DNA of 64,000 nt, taken from Streptomyces sp. NBC_00620. Lineage in GTDB: Bacteria; Actinomycetota; Actinomycetes; Streptomycetales; Streptomycetaceae. Position 1 is the first letter of the stretch, and each line of letters starts with the position of its first letter. Shown piece by piece: positions 26,124 through 35,039 of the stretch. The notes under the pieces were generated by a model that saw nothing but the letters and a program-made list of their open reading frames with translations, ran no database searches and had not been told where the DNA came from. The stretch covers positions 1,364,001 to 1,428,000 of the forward strand of contig NZ_JAPENY010000001.1 of assembly GCF_026341825.1 (NCBI RefSeq), read 5' to 3'. The position numbers and the translations under genes are program-made.

Positions 26124-27398
26124 GTGAGCACCGAAGCCCCGGCGGAGCCGGCACAGACCCCCGCACGGCGTCTGCTGCCGTTGATCGTGCCCTCCGTGGT
26201 GGTCGGTGTGGTCGCGGCGCTCGTCCTGCTGGGCGTCAGTCTGCTGGCCGAGCAGCTCCAGGACGTCCTGTGGGAGACCCTTCCGGACGCGCTGGACGTG
26301 GGCCGCTACTCCGTGCTCTGGATGATGGTGATGCTTACGGCGACCGGTGTCGCGGTGGGCCTGGTGGTGTGGAAGGTGCCGGGGCACGCGGGACCGGACC
26401 CGGCCACCACCGGCCTGGTCGATCCGCCCCTGCCGCTCCGCGTGCTGCCCGGGCTGCTCCTCGCCACGGTCCTGGCGCTGGCGGGCGGGGTGAGCCTGGG
26501 CCCCGAGAACCCGATCACGGCCGCCAACATCGCCCTCGCGTACTGGCTGGGCAGGAAGGTCGCCCCCCGCTCCCCCGCCGCCGTGTGGATGATGCTGGCG
26601 GCCGCGGGCACGATCGGCGCGCTGTTCGGGACGCCGGTGGCGGCCGCGCTGGTCTTCTCCGAGGTGCTGGCCGGGCGGCCGGGCCCCGGCGCCCTCTGGG
26701 ACCGGCTGCTGCCGCCACTCGTCGCGGGCGGCACCGGCGCGCTGACCATGGACCTGCTCGCCCACCCGAGCTTCAACCTGTCTCTGCCCGACTACACCGG
26801 ACCGCACTGGGGCGACCTCCTGTCCGCCCTGGTGGTCGCCTCGGTCGCGGCGGTGGCCGGGATGGCCACGGTGTACGCCTTCCCCTACGTCCACGGCGCC
26901 TTCTCCCGGCTCGGGCACCCCATGCTGACGATTCCGGCGGGCGGGCTCGTCCTCGGGCTCCTTGGCGCCCTGGGCGGGCATCTGACCCTCTTCAAGGGGC
27001 TGGACGAGGTGAAGGTGCTGGCCGCGGACCCGGACGGCTGGTCGGCGGGGCGGTTCGCTCTGATGGCCGTGGTGAAACTGGCCGCCCTCGCGGTCGCCGC
27101 CGCGTGCGGCTTCCGGGGCGGCCGGATCTTTCCCGCCGTCTTCGCGGGGGTAGCCCTGGGACTGTGTGCGCACGCGCTGGTGCCCCAGGTGCATCCCACG
27201 ATCGGCGTGGTGTGCGGCGTCCTGGGCGTACTGCTCGCCGTCACCAGGCAGGGCTGGATCAGCCTGTTCACCGCGGCGGTCCTGGTGTCGGACCCTGCCG
27301 TGCTGCCGCTCCTCGTACTGGCGTCGGTGCCGGCCTGGCTGCTGGTCACCGGGCGCCCCAAAATGCAGCTTCACGACGACGGAACCCCGATCCGCTAG
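26124..27398 (+). CDS. ClC-type chloride channel/transporter homologue
   Basis: The protein has 424 residues with ten or more hydrophobic segments. ClC landmarks are GGVSLGPENP at residues 121-130 (equivalent to the GREGP selectivity segment), GTIGALFGTPVAAALVFSEVL and the RGGRIFPAVFAGVALG block near 332. At the place of the gating glutamate of E. coli ClC (the E of GREGP) this protein has Leu125, so classic proton-coupled exchange is doubtful. There is no C-terminal CBS domain. A TANNNT box 6 bases before GTG 26124 fixes the start. Glutamate decarboxylase follows after 8 bases. In E. coli, ClC proteins support glutamate-dependent acid resistance, so this is a coherent functional pair. Confidence 0.87.
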   Translation: MSTEAPAEPAQTPARRLLPLIVPSVVVGVVAALVLLGVSLLAEQLQDVLWETLPDALDVGRYSVLWMMVMLTATGVAVGLVVWKVPGHAGPDPATTGLVDPPLPLRVLPGLLLATVLALAGGVSLGPENPITAANIALAYWLGRKVAPRSPAAVWMMLAAAGTIGALFGTPVAAALVFSEVLAGRPGPGALWDRLLPPLVAGGTGALTMDLLAHPSFNLSLPDYTGPHWGDLLSALVVASVAAVAGMATVYAFPYVHGAFSRLGHPMLTIPAGGLVLGLLGALGGHLTLFKGLDEVKVLAADPDGWSAGRFALMAVVKLAALAVAAACGFRGGRIFPAVFAGVALGLCAHALVPQVHPTIGVVCGVLGVLLAVTRQGWISLFTAAVLVSDPAVLPLLVLASVPAWLLVTGRPKMQLHDDGTPIR

Positions 27399-27406
27399 GA
27401 GATGCC

Positions 27407-28813
27407 ATGCCGCTCCACAAAGGCCCAGAGAAGCGCGACGAGCGCCCGATGTCCGTGAACCCCTTCTTCGGGGAGACCAATCCGGTCGGCGGCATGACAG
27501 AGGCCCCGCCCAAGCACCGGCTCCCGGACGGGCCGCTGCCGCCCACCACTGCGTATCAACTCGTGCATGACGAGCTGATGCTGGACGGCAACTCGCGGCT
27601 GAACCTCGCCACCTTCGTCACCACCTGGATGGAGCCGCAGGCCGGGGTGCTGATGGCCGAGTGCCGCGACAAGAACATGATCGACAAGGACGAGTACCCG
27701 CGCACCGCGGAGCTGGAGCGACGCTGTGTGGCCATGCTCGCCGACCTGTGGAACGCACCCGACCCGTCGGCCGCCGTGGGTTGTTCGACGACCGGGTCCA
27801 GTGAGGCGTGCATGCTCGCGGGGATGGCGCTGAAGCGGCGCTGGGCCCAGCGCAACGCCGACCGCTATCCCGCGGCTCGCCCGAACCTCGTCATGGGCGT
27901 CAACGTCCAGGTCTGCTGGGACAAGTTCTGCAACTTCTGGGAGGTCGAGGCGCGCCAAGTCCCCATGGAGGGCGACCGGTTCCACCTCGACCCCCAGGCC
28001 GCCGCCGAGCTGTGCGACGAGAACACCATCGGGGTCGTGGGCATCCTCGGGTCCACCTTCGACGGGTCCTACGAGCCGATCGCCGACCTGTGCGCGGCCC
28101 TCGACGCCCTTCAGGAGCGGACCGGGCTCGACATCCCGGTGCATGTCGACGGCGCGTCCGGCGCGATGGTCGCCCCCTTCCTCGACGAGGACCTGGTCTG
28201 GGACTTCCGGCTGCCGAGGGTGTCGTCCATCAACACCTCGGGCCACAAGTACGGCCTCGTCTACCCGGGCGTCGGCTGGGCGCTGTGGAAGTCGGCTGAC
28301 GAGCTGCCGGAGGAACTCGTCTTCCGGGTCAACTACCTGGGCGGCGACATGCCGACCTTCGCGCTCAACTTCTCCCGGCCCGGCGCCCAGGTGGTGGCGC
28401 AGTACTACACGTTCCTGCGGCTGGGCCGGGAGGGCTACCGGGCCGTGCAGCAGACGACCCGTGACGTGGCGCTCGCACTCTCCGGGCGTGTCGAGGCACT
28501 GGGCGACTTCCAACTCCTGACCCGAGGTGATGAGTTGCCGGTCTTCGCCTTCACGACGGGACCCGACGTGACCGCCTACGACGTCTTCGACGTGTCCCGG
28601 CGGATGCGCGAGCGGGGCTGGCTGGTGCCCGCGTACACCTTCCCGGCCAACCGCGAGGACCTGTCGGTGCTGCGGGTGGTGTGCCGCAACGGCTTCTCGA
28701 CGGACCTCGCCGAGTTGTTCGTGGACGACCTCGGACGACTGCTGCCTGAACTGCGCCGACAGTCGCATCCGTTGACGCGCGACAAGGGTGCGGCCACCGG
28801 CTTCCACCACTGA
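27407..28813 (+). CDS. gad: glutamate decarboxylase
   Basis: This PLP enzyme converts glutamate to GABA and CO2 while consuming a proton. The protein has 468 residues, the normal length. Blocks are NPFFGETNPVGGMTEAPPKHRLPDG, SRLNLATFVTTWMEP, the cofactor region VGCSTTGSSEACMLAG, IPVHVDGASGAMVAPF and the PLP lysine in INTSGHKYGLVYPG (Lys281). The Shine-Dalgarno AGGAG overlaps the stop of the ClC gene, so the two are one operon. The short C-terminus after RRQSHP lacks the long autoinhibitory HHTVH-type tail of E. coli GadB but does end in FHH. Confidence 0.96.
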   Translation: MPLHKGPEKRDERPMSVNPFFGETNPVGGMTEAPPKHRLPDGPLPPTTAYQLVHDELMLDGNSRLNLATFVTTWMEPQAGVLMAECRDKNMIDKDEYPRTAELERRCVAMLADLWNAPDPSAAVGCSTTGSSEACMLAGMALKRRWAQRNADRYPAARPNLVMGVNVQVCWDKFCNFWEVEARQVPMEGDRFHLDPQAAAELCDENTIGVVGILGSTFDGSYEPIADLCAALDALQERTGLDIPVHVDGASGAMVAPFLDEDLVWDFRLPRVSSINTSGHKYGLVYPGVGWALWKSADELPEELVFRVNYLGGDMPTFALNFSRPGAQVVAQYYTFLRLGREGYRAVQQTTRDVALALSGRVEALGDFQLLTRGDELPVFAFTTGPDVTAYDVFDVSRRMRERGWLVPAYTFPANREDLSVLRVVCRNGFSTDLAELFVDDLGRLLPELRRQSHPLTRDKGAATGFHH

Positions 28814-28839
28814 GCCGGCCGTCCGGGCAGCCGCCGTTG

Positions 28840-30069
28840 TCAGGTGCCGTCGCCCAGGTCGAAGCTGTGCCAGTGCACGCCGTCGGCGGATATGCGATAG
28901 CTCCCGGTGCCGAAGCTGCCGCCCATCACGTAGCCGAGCGGCGTCACGGTCGCCGAACCCCCCAGGCCCTGCGAGCCCCTGGCCTCCTTGAAGGAACGGC
29001 CGCCGTCGGTGCTGCGCCAGACGGCGTCCTCGCCGTGGATGGTGAGGCTGCCGTCGACGGCGGCGACCGGATCGCCGATCGAGGAGCGCGGGTCCACGCC
29101 CTTACGGTATTTCCAGACCTGCTCCCAGGTGTGGCCACCGTCGGTGCTGCGGTACAGGGCGAGCAGCCCGTTCTTCACGCCCTCCTCCTCGGGCAGCTGG
29201 CCCGGATGAAGCGCGTACAGCACATCTCCGGACGCGACCACGCGCATGCCCCAGCCGCGCTCCTCGGACGGGGCGATCAGGGCCGTACGCCAGGTGCGCC
29301 CGCGGTCCTCGCTGACGGCGAGAGCGGGGGCGCCGGAGCCCGGGTCGGCGCCGGAGACGAAGAGGAGTCCGCCCGCGGTCTCCCCCGCCGGGATCAGCTC
29401 ACCCGCCAGCGGAGGCTGGTGGGCCAGGACCTGGAATCTGCCCGTGCCGGGGTGGATCACGAGGAGGCGGGACGGCGCGCATCCGTTCCCCTCGCTGTCC
29501 GGCCGCGAGCAGTCCGGGACCAGGGCGCCTCCTTCGGGCACCGCCGCGGTCGTGCCCGAAGGGGCGACGGAGCCGCGCCGCCAGCTGCGGCCGCCGTCGC
29601 CCGTGAACCAGGTCCCGTCCGGCGGCGGCCACTTGCCCTCGGTGATCAGCGCGCGGCCGGGTCCCAGCACCACGAGCCCCGCCGTGATGCCGAGGTCGCC
29701 CCGCACGTCCGGCAGCGGGGAGCGCGCGAGGCGCCAGGAGTCGGCGGCCTTGTCGAGCACCGCGACGTACTGCCGGCAGCGCGTCTTCCCGCACCGCGCG
29801 AGCAGCGCGAACCCGCTGGCGTCCGACGCGAAGCCCACGGCGTGCGGACCTCCGGGCAGGTCCGGTGACGAGGGGATACGGGGAGGCGAGACCCCCGTCG
29901 GGGCGGGGGCGCTGCTGCTCACACCCGGATCCGTACGCGCAGCGGTATCCGCGCCGGAGCCCGAGCAGCCGGCCAACAGTGCCAGTACGCCCAGTACGGC
30001 AGCCACAACCGCCGTGCCCGTGCCCGTGCCTGAGCCCGCGCCCCTGCCCCTGCCCCTGCCCCACCTCAT
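28840..30069 (-). CDS. lipoprotein with Asp-box beta-propeller
   Basis: The protein has 409 residues. The signal peptide ends in the lipobox LLAGC at about residue 35, so it is a membrane lipoprotein. At least four Asp-box (BNR) motifs are visible: GDGGRSWRRG, SEDRGRTWRT, STDGGHTWEQ and STDGGRSFKE. Asp-box propellers occur in sialidases and in binding proteins; the sialidase catalytic residues cannot be identified, so an enzymatic role is not claimed. The first 20 residues (RWGRGRGRGAGSGTGTGT) come from low-complexity GC repeats. It converges with gad across only 26 bases. Confidence 0.82.
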   Translation of the reverse strand: MRWGRGRGRGAGSGTGTGTAVVAAVLGVLALLAGCSGSGADTAARTDPGVSSSAPAPTGVSPPRIPSSPDLPGGPHAVGFASDASGFALLARCGKTRCRQYVAVLDKAADSWRLARSPLPDVRGDLGITAGLVVLGPGRALITEGKWPPPDGTWFTGDGGRSWRRGSVAPSGTTAAVPEGGALVPDCSRPDSEGNGCAPSRLLVIHPGTGRFQVLAHQPPLAGELIPAGETAGGLLFVSGADPGSGAPALAVSEDRGRTWRTALIAPSEERGWGMRVVASGDVLYALHPGQLPEEEGVKNGLLALYRSTDGGHTWEQVWKYRKGVDPRSSIGDPVAAVDGSLTIHGEDAVWRSTDGGRSFKEARGSQGLGGSATVTPLGYVMGGSFGTGSYRISADGVHWHSFDLGDGT

Positions 30070-30185
30070 GAGATTCCCCCGATCCCGCGACGCACCGTCA
30101 TTTCTGGTACACCGCTCGCCGCGCTCGGGTTCCCACTTCCTCGCGACGACTTTTCAGGCGCAGGGCTGAGGGCGCCGTACGTCTG

Positions 30186-30245
30186 CTTACTCAGCCCCCC
30201 GAACTATCTACTCAGCCCCCGAACTACTTACTGAGCCCCCCGAAC
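30186..30245. repeat. three tandem copies of a ~20-bp unit across the permease stop codon
   Basis: Units at about 30186-30206, 30208-30226 and 30227-30245 share the core ACTCAGCCCCCCGAACTA. The third unit encodes the C-terminal FGGLSK and stop of the ABC permease; the other two lie just beyond the stop. Confidence 0.85.
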
Positions 30246-31045
30246 CTCCGCACCGCCAGGGGCAAGAACACCGCCAGCAGTGCCAGCGGCCAGACCACGG
30301 CCGCCCAGACGTGGCCCGGCTCCCCGCCCGGCCCGCCGAACAGGTCCCGTACCGCCGTCGCCGTCTGGGACATCGGGTTCCACTCGACCACCGTGCCCAG
30401 CCAGCCCGGCATGGAGTCCGGGGTCGCGAACGCGTTGGACAGGAAGCCGACCGGCCAGACCAGGATCTGCACGGCCTGCACCATCTCCGGCTTTCCGGCG
30501 ACCATCGCGAGGTGGATGCCGATCCACAGCATGGCGAACCGGAAGAGCAGGAGCAGCCCGACGGCTCCCAGGAACGCCGCGAACGTGCCGTGCGCGCGCC
30601 AGCCGATCGCATACCCGACGCCGATCAGCACGGCCAGGCCCAGCGCCGACTGCAGCATGTCGGCGACCGAACGGCCCACCAGGACCGCGCCGTTGGTCAT
30701 CGGCATCGACCGGAAGCGGTCGATCACCCCCTTGTTGAGGTCCTGGGTGACGGCCAGCATCGTGCCCTCCAGGCCGAAGGCCATGGTCAGCGCGAGCATG
30801 CCGGGCACCAGGAAGTCGACGTAGTCGCCCTGGACGCCCCGGCCGCCGCCGATGAGATAGCCGAACATCAGCAGCAGCATCACGGGGAAGACCAGGCCGA
30901 CGAGCACCTGGACGGGTTGCCGTGCCCAGTGGGCGAGTTCGCGGCGGGTCATGGTCCAGCAGTCGGTCAGGATGTCGGCCCCTGGAGCACGCGAAGCCCG
31001 TGGAGCCCGTGAATCCCCGGGACGGGTCGCCTCGTACGTACTCAT
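30224..31045 (-). CDS. ABC-2 type (DrrB-like) transporter permease
   Basis: The protein has 273 residues and six hydrophobic segments (about 45-65, 80-100, 130-150, 160-185, 195-212, 247-265), the ABC-2 pattern of antibiotic efflux systems such as DrrAB. It has the ABC-2 blocks [16 protein letters not shown] and [37 protein letters not shown]. Its ATG overlaps the stop of the ATPase gene by ATGA, so the two are translated together. The 3' end is embedded in a short tandem repeat. Confidence 0.93.
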   Translation of the reverse strand: MSTYEATRPGDSRAPRASRAPGADILTDCWTMTRRELAHWARQPVQVLVGLVFPVMLLLMFGYLIGGGRGVQGDYVDFLVPGMLALTMAFGLEGTMLAVTQDLNKGVIDRFRSMPMTNGAVLVGRSVADMLQSALGLAVLIGVGYAIGWRAHGTFAAFLGAVGLLLLFRFAMLWIGIHLAMVAGKPEMVQAVQILVWPVGFLSNAFATPDSMPGWLGTVVEWNPMSQTATAVRDLFGGPGGEPGHVWAAVVWPLALLAVFLPLAVRRFGGLSK

Positions 31046-32025
31046 ACGGTCTCCTCCATGCGGTGCTCGTCCACGCGGGGCTCGTCAGTACGGCGCCCGC
31101 CCCCCGTCAGATCCAGGAACACCTCGTCCAGCGTCGGCCGCCGCAGCGCGATGTCCTCCGCCTCTATGCCGGCCTCGTCCAGGGCGCGTACGACCCCCGC
31201 CAGCGCCGCCATGCGGTCGGTGACCGGGGCGCTGATGAGACGGCGGTCGGTGTCCACCGAGACGCCGTCCCCGGGGAACGGCAACAGGGCGACGGCGGCG
31301 CCCAGTTGGCCGCCGTCCCGCAGCACCACGTCGATGCGGTCGCCGCCGGTGCGGGCCTTCAGTTCGTCCGCCGTGCCGTCCGCGATGACCCGGCCGTGGT
31401 CGACGACGGAGATGCGGTGGGCGAGCTGGTCGGCCTCCTCCAGGTACTGCGTGGTGAGCAGGACCGTGGTGCCGCCGCCGACCAGGGAGCGGACGGCGGC
31501 CCACACCTCCGCCCGGCCTCGTGGGTCGAGCCCGGTCGTCGGTTCGTCCAGGAAGAGCACCTCCGGCTCGGTGATGAGGGACGCGGCGAGGTCCAGGCGG
31601 CGCCGCATGCCGCCGCTGTACTGCTTGACCGCTTTGCGCCCGGTGTCGGCGAGGTCGAAGCGCTCCAGGAGCTCGTCGGCCCGCACGCGCGCGTGGCGGG
31701 CGCCCAGGTGGTGGAGCCGGCCGAACATCTCCAGGTTCTGGTGTCCGCCGAGCTCCTCGTCGAGCGCGGCGTGCTGGCCGAGCAGGCCGATGCGGTGCCG
31801 TACCCGGCCGGCCTCGCGCGCCACGTCGTACCCGGCGACCTCGACCCGGCCCTCGTCGGGACGCAGCAGGGTGGTCAGCACGCGCACCATGGTCGTCTTG
31901 CCCGCGCCGTTCGGACCGAGCAGGCCGTGGACGGTGCCGCGGCGCACCGCCAGGTCCAGTCCGTCCAGTGCCGCCTTGTCGCCGTACCGCTTCCGTACGC
32001 CCTCAGCGACGATCGCGTCGGTCAT
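31042..32025 (-). CDS. ABC transporter ATP-binding protein (DrrA-like)
   Basis: The protein has 327 residues. It has Walker [10 protein letters not shown], the Q-loop at [16 protein letters not shown], signature [12 protein letters not shown], Walker [17 protein letters not shown] and the H-loop region [15 protein letters not shown]. The C-terminal ~100 residues form the DrrA-type extension ending in [23 protein letters not shown] 5 bases before ATG 32025 supports the start. It is the first gene of an efflux operon downstream of a padR gene, and its 115-bp upstream gap has two copies of a 10-bp palindrome. Confidence 0.94.
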   Translation of the reverse strand: MTDAIVAEGVRKRYGDKAALDGLDLAVRRGTVHGLLGPNGAGKTTMVRVLTTLLRPDEGRVEVAGYDVAREAGRVRHRIGLLGQHAALDEELGGHQNLEMFGRLHHLGARHARVRADELLERFDLADTGRKAVKQYSGGMRRRLDLAASLITEPEVLFLDEPTTGLDPRGRAEVWAAVRSLVGGGTTVLLTTQYLEEADQLAHRISVVDHGRVIADGTADELKARTGGDRIDVVLRDGGQLGAAVALLPFPGDGVSVDTDRRLISAPVTDRMAALAGVVRALDEAGIEAEDIALRRPTLDEVFLDLTGGGRRTDEPRVDEHRMEETV

Positions 32026-32085
32026 CCGATCCCCCTTCGCCCAGTGATCAAGCCAAGCGATCCGGCCAGTGGCCAAACCCAGTAA

Positions 32086-32095
32086 TCAAACTTGA
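32086..32095. promoter_or_regulatory. putative PadR operator, copy 1
   Basis: TCAAACTTGA is an inverted repeat TCAA-N2-TTGA. It lies 60 bases upstream of the ABC ATPase start and is repeated exactly 45 bases further upstream. Confidence 0.5.
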
Positions 32096-32130
32096 CTACC
32101 CATCGAAAGTAACTCGCCCGAAGTCATTCG

Positions 32131-32140
32131 TCAAACTTGA
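32131..32140. promoter_or_regulatory. putative PadR operator, copy 2
   Basis: This is an identical TCAAACTTGA directly abutting the padR stop codon. Two identical copies in a 115-bp gap between a regulator and its likely target operon suggest an operator pair. Confidence 0.5.
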
Positions 32141-32782
32141 TTAGCCGCGATCCCCGGGATGCGGCATCCCCGTCGCGTACGGGTTCTCCTCACCCTCGGC
32201 CAGGACGGCGACGAACGGCTCGCCCTCGCCCGCGAAGGTGTACGCCCCGCGCTCGATCCGCGCGATCAGGCCGCGCGTCCACTCGGCGTCGGAGTCGGCG
32301 GTGTGCACCCAGAGGTTCATGATCTCGCCGATGTGGCCGAGCTGTTCGGGGCCGTCCTCGGGCACGTAGTGCTCGGTGACGGCACCACGCCACTCCTCGA
32401 TCTTCCGGATCCGCTCCTTCAGGAGGGCCACCGCTTCGTCCCTCGGCAGGTCGACGATGAAGCCGATGCCCGCCGACTGGACGTCCATCTTCTGGTCGTA
32501 CGAGGTCAGGGACTCGCGCAGGAGCGCCAGGAACTCCTCGGTGCCCTTGTCCGTGATCTCGTACTCGGTGCGCGGCGGGCCGCCGACCGTGGACGGCGCG
32601 ATCTCGTGCGCGTGCAGCAGGCCCTGCTTCGCCATCTGCTTGAGCGCGTGGTAGATCGAGCCGGGCTTGGCGTTGGACCACTCGTGCGCGCCCCAGTACT
32701 CCAGGTCGTTGCGGACCTGGTAGCCGTGGGCCCGCCCGTGCTGGCGGACGGCGCCGAGCACGAGGAGACGGATCGCTGACAT
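32141..32782 (-). CDS. PadR-family transcriptional regulator
   Basis: The protein has 213 residues. The N-terminal winged helix has the PadR pattern RLLVLGAVRQHGRAHGYQVRNDL, SIYHALKQMAKQGLLHAHE and PPRTEYEITDKGTEEFLALL. A longer PadR C-terminal helical domain follows. PadR proteins usually repress a neighbouring drug-efflux operon until a ligand binds. Here the DrrAB-type operon lies directly downstream on the same strand. ATG 32782 is preceded by TAATGT at 7 bases, and a 13-bp palindrome covers the start, which suggests autoregulation. Confidence 0.92.
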   Translation of the reverse strand: MSAIRLLVLGAVRQHGRAHGYQVRNDLEYWGAHEWSNAKPGSIYHALKQMAKQGLLHAHEIAPSTVGGPPRTEYEITDKGTEEFLALLRESLTSYDQKMDVQSAGIGFIVDLPRDEAVALLKERIRKIEEWRGAVTEHYVPEDGPEQLGHIGEIMNLWVHTADSDAEWTRGLIARIERGAYTFAGEGEPFVAVLAEGEENPYATGMPHPGDRG

Positions 32783-32793
32783 GTGGTCCACAT
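32781..32793. promoter_or_regulatory. palindrome over the padR transcription/translation start
   Basis: ATGTGG-T-CCACAT is a perfect 6-1-6 inverted repeat that includes the padR start codon and part of its -10 region. Many PadR sites have ATGT and ACAT arms, so this is a candidate autoregulatory operator. Confidence 0.45.
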
Positions 32794-32795
32794 TA
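32790..32795 (-). promoter_or_regulatory. candidate -10 box of a leaderless promoter (padR)
   Basis: On the minus strand TAATGT is followed by 7 bases and the ATG at 32782. Confidence 0.45.
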
Positions 32796-32844
32796 GGACC
32801 CGCCGCTTGACCTCCAGGACGCGGTGTGCCCCTGGCGTCCCGTC

Positions 32845-33390
32845 TCACCCCCAGGAGGTGCCCTGCTCCTGGGCGACCAGCTCGAAGGCCGTCTTGCCGT
32901 CCAGGGACTCGCGGATGATGTCGGCGTGGCCGGCGTGCCGGGCGAACTCCTCGACGAGATGGAGCATGAGCCAGCGCATCGAGACCTCGCCCTTGGGGAA
33001 CCAGGGCGCCTCGGGCAGCGGGAAGGTGTCGTCCAGGGATCCCGCGGACCGGATGAACTCCTCGGTCTCGTGCGCCACCCCGTCCCAGAAGGCGAGGGTC
33101 CCGGCCACCGTCTCGCCCTCGGCGAGCCGGAAGCCGTCCCCCCAGGTCTCCTCCGTGCGCGCCCGCTCATTGGGCTTCTGCTGGGCCAGCCGCAGCCAGT
33201 TCAGCTCGCACTCGGCGACATGCTTGACGAGTCCGGACAGCGAGAGCTCGCTGGCGCTGGGCCGCAGCGCCGCCTGCTCGTCGTCCAGCCCCAGCACCGC
33301 GCGCCGGAGGCCGCCACGCTGGGCCTCCGCGAAGGCCAGGAGCGCGCCGCGCTCGTCGCCGTACGCCTCTGCGGGAACGTGAGTGACCAT
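32845..33390 (-). CDS. DinB-family metal-dependent four-helix protein
   Basis: The protein has 181 residues and matches the DUF664/DinB superfamily common in actinobacteria. The expected metal-binding histidines are in LVKHVAECELNWLRL and in the last helix LHLVEEFARHAGHADIIRE. Related proteins include mycothiol-dependent enzymes, but the mycothiol type cannot be distinguished here. The start has AAAGGCGG upstream. Confidence 0.88.
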   Translation of the reverse strand: MVTHVPAEAYGDERGALLAFAEAQRGGLRRAVLGLDDEQAALRPSASELSLSGLVKHVAECELNWLRLAQQKPNERARTEETWGDGFRLAEGETVAGTLAFWDGVAHETEEFIRSAGSLDDTFPLPEAPWFPKGEVSMRWLMLHLVEEFARHAGHADIIRESLDGKTAFELVAQEQGTSWG

Positions 33391-33489
33391 GTCGGCCGCC
33401 TTTCATCGGGTCTTCTTGCCTGACACCGATGAAGCTACGGGCCCTTGCGGTCAGCTTCTGTCCGCAAGGGCCCGGTCACTGCAAAGAGG

Positions 33490-34950
33490 CTAGAACGGGA
33501 AGAAGCTCCGCCCGTGCTGCACCGAGATCCACTTCTGCGTGGTGAACGCCTCGACGGTCGCCTCGCCGTTCAGGCGGCCGATGCCCGAGTGCTTCTCGCC
33601 GCCGAAGGCGACGAGGGGCTCGTCGTGGACGGTGCCGTCGTTGACGTGGAACATGCCGGTGTCGATCTGCTTGGCGAAGCCGACTCCGCGCTCGACGTCG
33701 GCGGTGTGGACGGCGCCGCTGAGCCCGTACGGGGTGTTGTTGACCAGGCGTACGGCCTCCTCCTCGCCGTCGAAGGGGATGAGGAGGGCGACCGGGCCGA
33801 AGATCTCCTGCTGGAGGATGGCCGAGTCGGCCGGCAGACCGGTCAGGACACTCGGCTCGACGAGGTTGTCGGTGGTGGTGCCGTGCACGAGGGCGGTGGC
33901 GCCCTCGGCGATCGCCTGGTCGACCACGCCGGTGAGCGCGTCCGCCTGGGAGGAGTTGATGACCGGGCCGATGACCGTCGTCGGGTCGGTCGGGTCGCCG
34001 ACCTTCAGCGTCTTGACCTTGGCGACGAACTTCTCGGTGAACTCGGCCTCGATCGAGCGGTCCACGAGGACGCGGTTGGCGGCCATGCAGACCTGGCCCT
34101 GGTGGACGTACCGGCTGAAGACCGCCGCGTCGACCGCGTAGTCGATGTCCGCGTCCTCCAGGACCACCAGCGCGCTGTTGCCGCCCAGTTCGAGGATCGC
34201 GCTCTTGAAGTGCGAGGCGCAGACGGTGGCCACATGGCGGCCGACCTTGTCGGAGCCGGTGAAGGAGATGACCTTCGGGACCGGGTGCTCGATGAAGGCG
34301 TCGCCGATCTCGGCGATGTCGGTGATGACGACGTTCAGCAGGCCGCCGGGCAGGCCCGCGTCCTCGAAGATCTTGGCGACCAGGGAACCGCCGACGATCG
34401 GGGTGTTCTGGTGCGGCTTCAGCACCACACCGTTGCCGAGCGCCAGCGCCGGGGCGACGGACTTCAGGGACAGCAGGAAGGGGAAGTTGAAGGGGCTGAT
34501 CACGCCGACGACACCGACGGGGACGCGGTAGACGCGGTTCTCCTTGCCGTCCACCGGCGAGGGGAGGATCTTGCCCTCGGGGCGCAGCGCCAGATTGACC
34601 GACTCGCGCAGGAACTCCCTGACGAGGTGCAGTTCGAAGCCGGCCTTGAGGTACGTGCCGCCGAGCTCGGCGATGATCACCTCGGTGATCTCCGCCTCGC
34701 GCTCGTCGATGATCTTCAGAGCGCGCTCGAAGACGGCACGGCGCGCGTACGGGTTGGTCGCGGCCCATTCCTTCTGGGCGCGCTCGGCCGCGCGGTAGGC
34801 CTCGTCGACCTCGTCGACCGTCGCTATGGTGATCGACGCCAGCTTCTCGCCGTTGTACGGGTTGAAGTCGATGATGTCCCAGGACCCGGTCCCTGGGCGC
34901 CACTCACCGTCGATGTACTGCTGGGCCAGGTCGGTGAAGTAGGACGACAT
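33490..34950 (-). CDS. NAD(P)-dependent aldehyde dehydrogenase
   Basis: The protein has 486 residues. The Rossmann part carries PFNFPFLLSLKSVAPALALGN and KPHQNTP; the catalytic blocks are the glutamate in ILELGGNSALVVLEDAD and the nucleophile in HQGQVCMAANRVLVD. EIFGPVALLIPFD and NNTPYGLSGAVHT are the usual C-terminal blocks. The closest subgroup by pattern is benzaldehyde/vanillin-type dehydrogenase. GAGGGAG before ATG 34950 supports the start. The 5' region has strong inverted repeats, which suggests a substrate-responsive regulator; no such regulator gene is adjacent. Confidence 0.93.
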   Translation of the reverse strand: MSSYFTDLAQQYIDGEWRPGTGSWDIIDFNPYNGEKLASITIATVDEVDEAYRAAERAQKEWAATNPYARRAVFERALKIIDEREAEITEVIIAELGGTYLKAGFELHLVREFLRESVNLALRPEGKILPSPVDGKENRVYRVPVGVVGVISPFNFPFLLSLKSVAPALALGNGVVLKPHQNTPIVGGSLVAKIFEDAGLPGGLLNVVITDIAEIGDAFIEHPVPKVISFTGSDKVGRHVATVCASHFKSAILELGGNSALVVLEDADIDYAVDAAVFSRYVHQGQVCMAANRVLVDRSIEAEFTEKFVAKVKTLKVGDPTDPTTVIGPVINSSQADALTGVVDQAIAEGATALVHGTTTDNLVEPSVLTGLPADSAILQQEIFGPVALLIPFDGEEEAVRLVNNTPYGLSGAVHTADVERGVGFAKQIDTGMFHVNDGTVHDEPLVAFGGEKHSGIGRLNGEATVEAFTTQKWISVQHGRSFFPF

Positions 34951-34993
34951 GTGCTCCCTCAAATCCCTGTGCTGCCGAGGCACAGACACTCAA

Positions 34994-35039
34994 GTCTGAG
35001 TCAGCAGACATCAACAACGATCAACGTCTGATCAGACGT
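34994..35039. promoter_or_regulatory. operator-like palindromes upstream of the aldehyde dehydrogenase
   Basis: A perfect 16-bp palindrome ACGTCTGATCAGACGT lies at 35024-35039, and a related GTCTG-N6-CAGAC at 34994-35009. Both use the half-site GTCTGA/TCAGAC. They sit 44-90 bases before the aldehyde dehydrogenase start, in promoter position. Confidence 0.6.
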
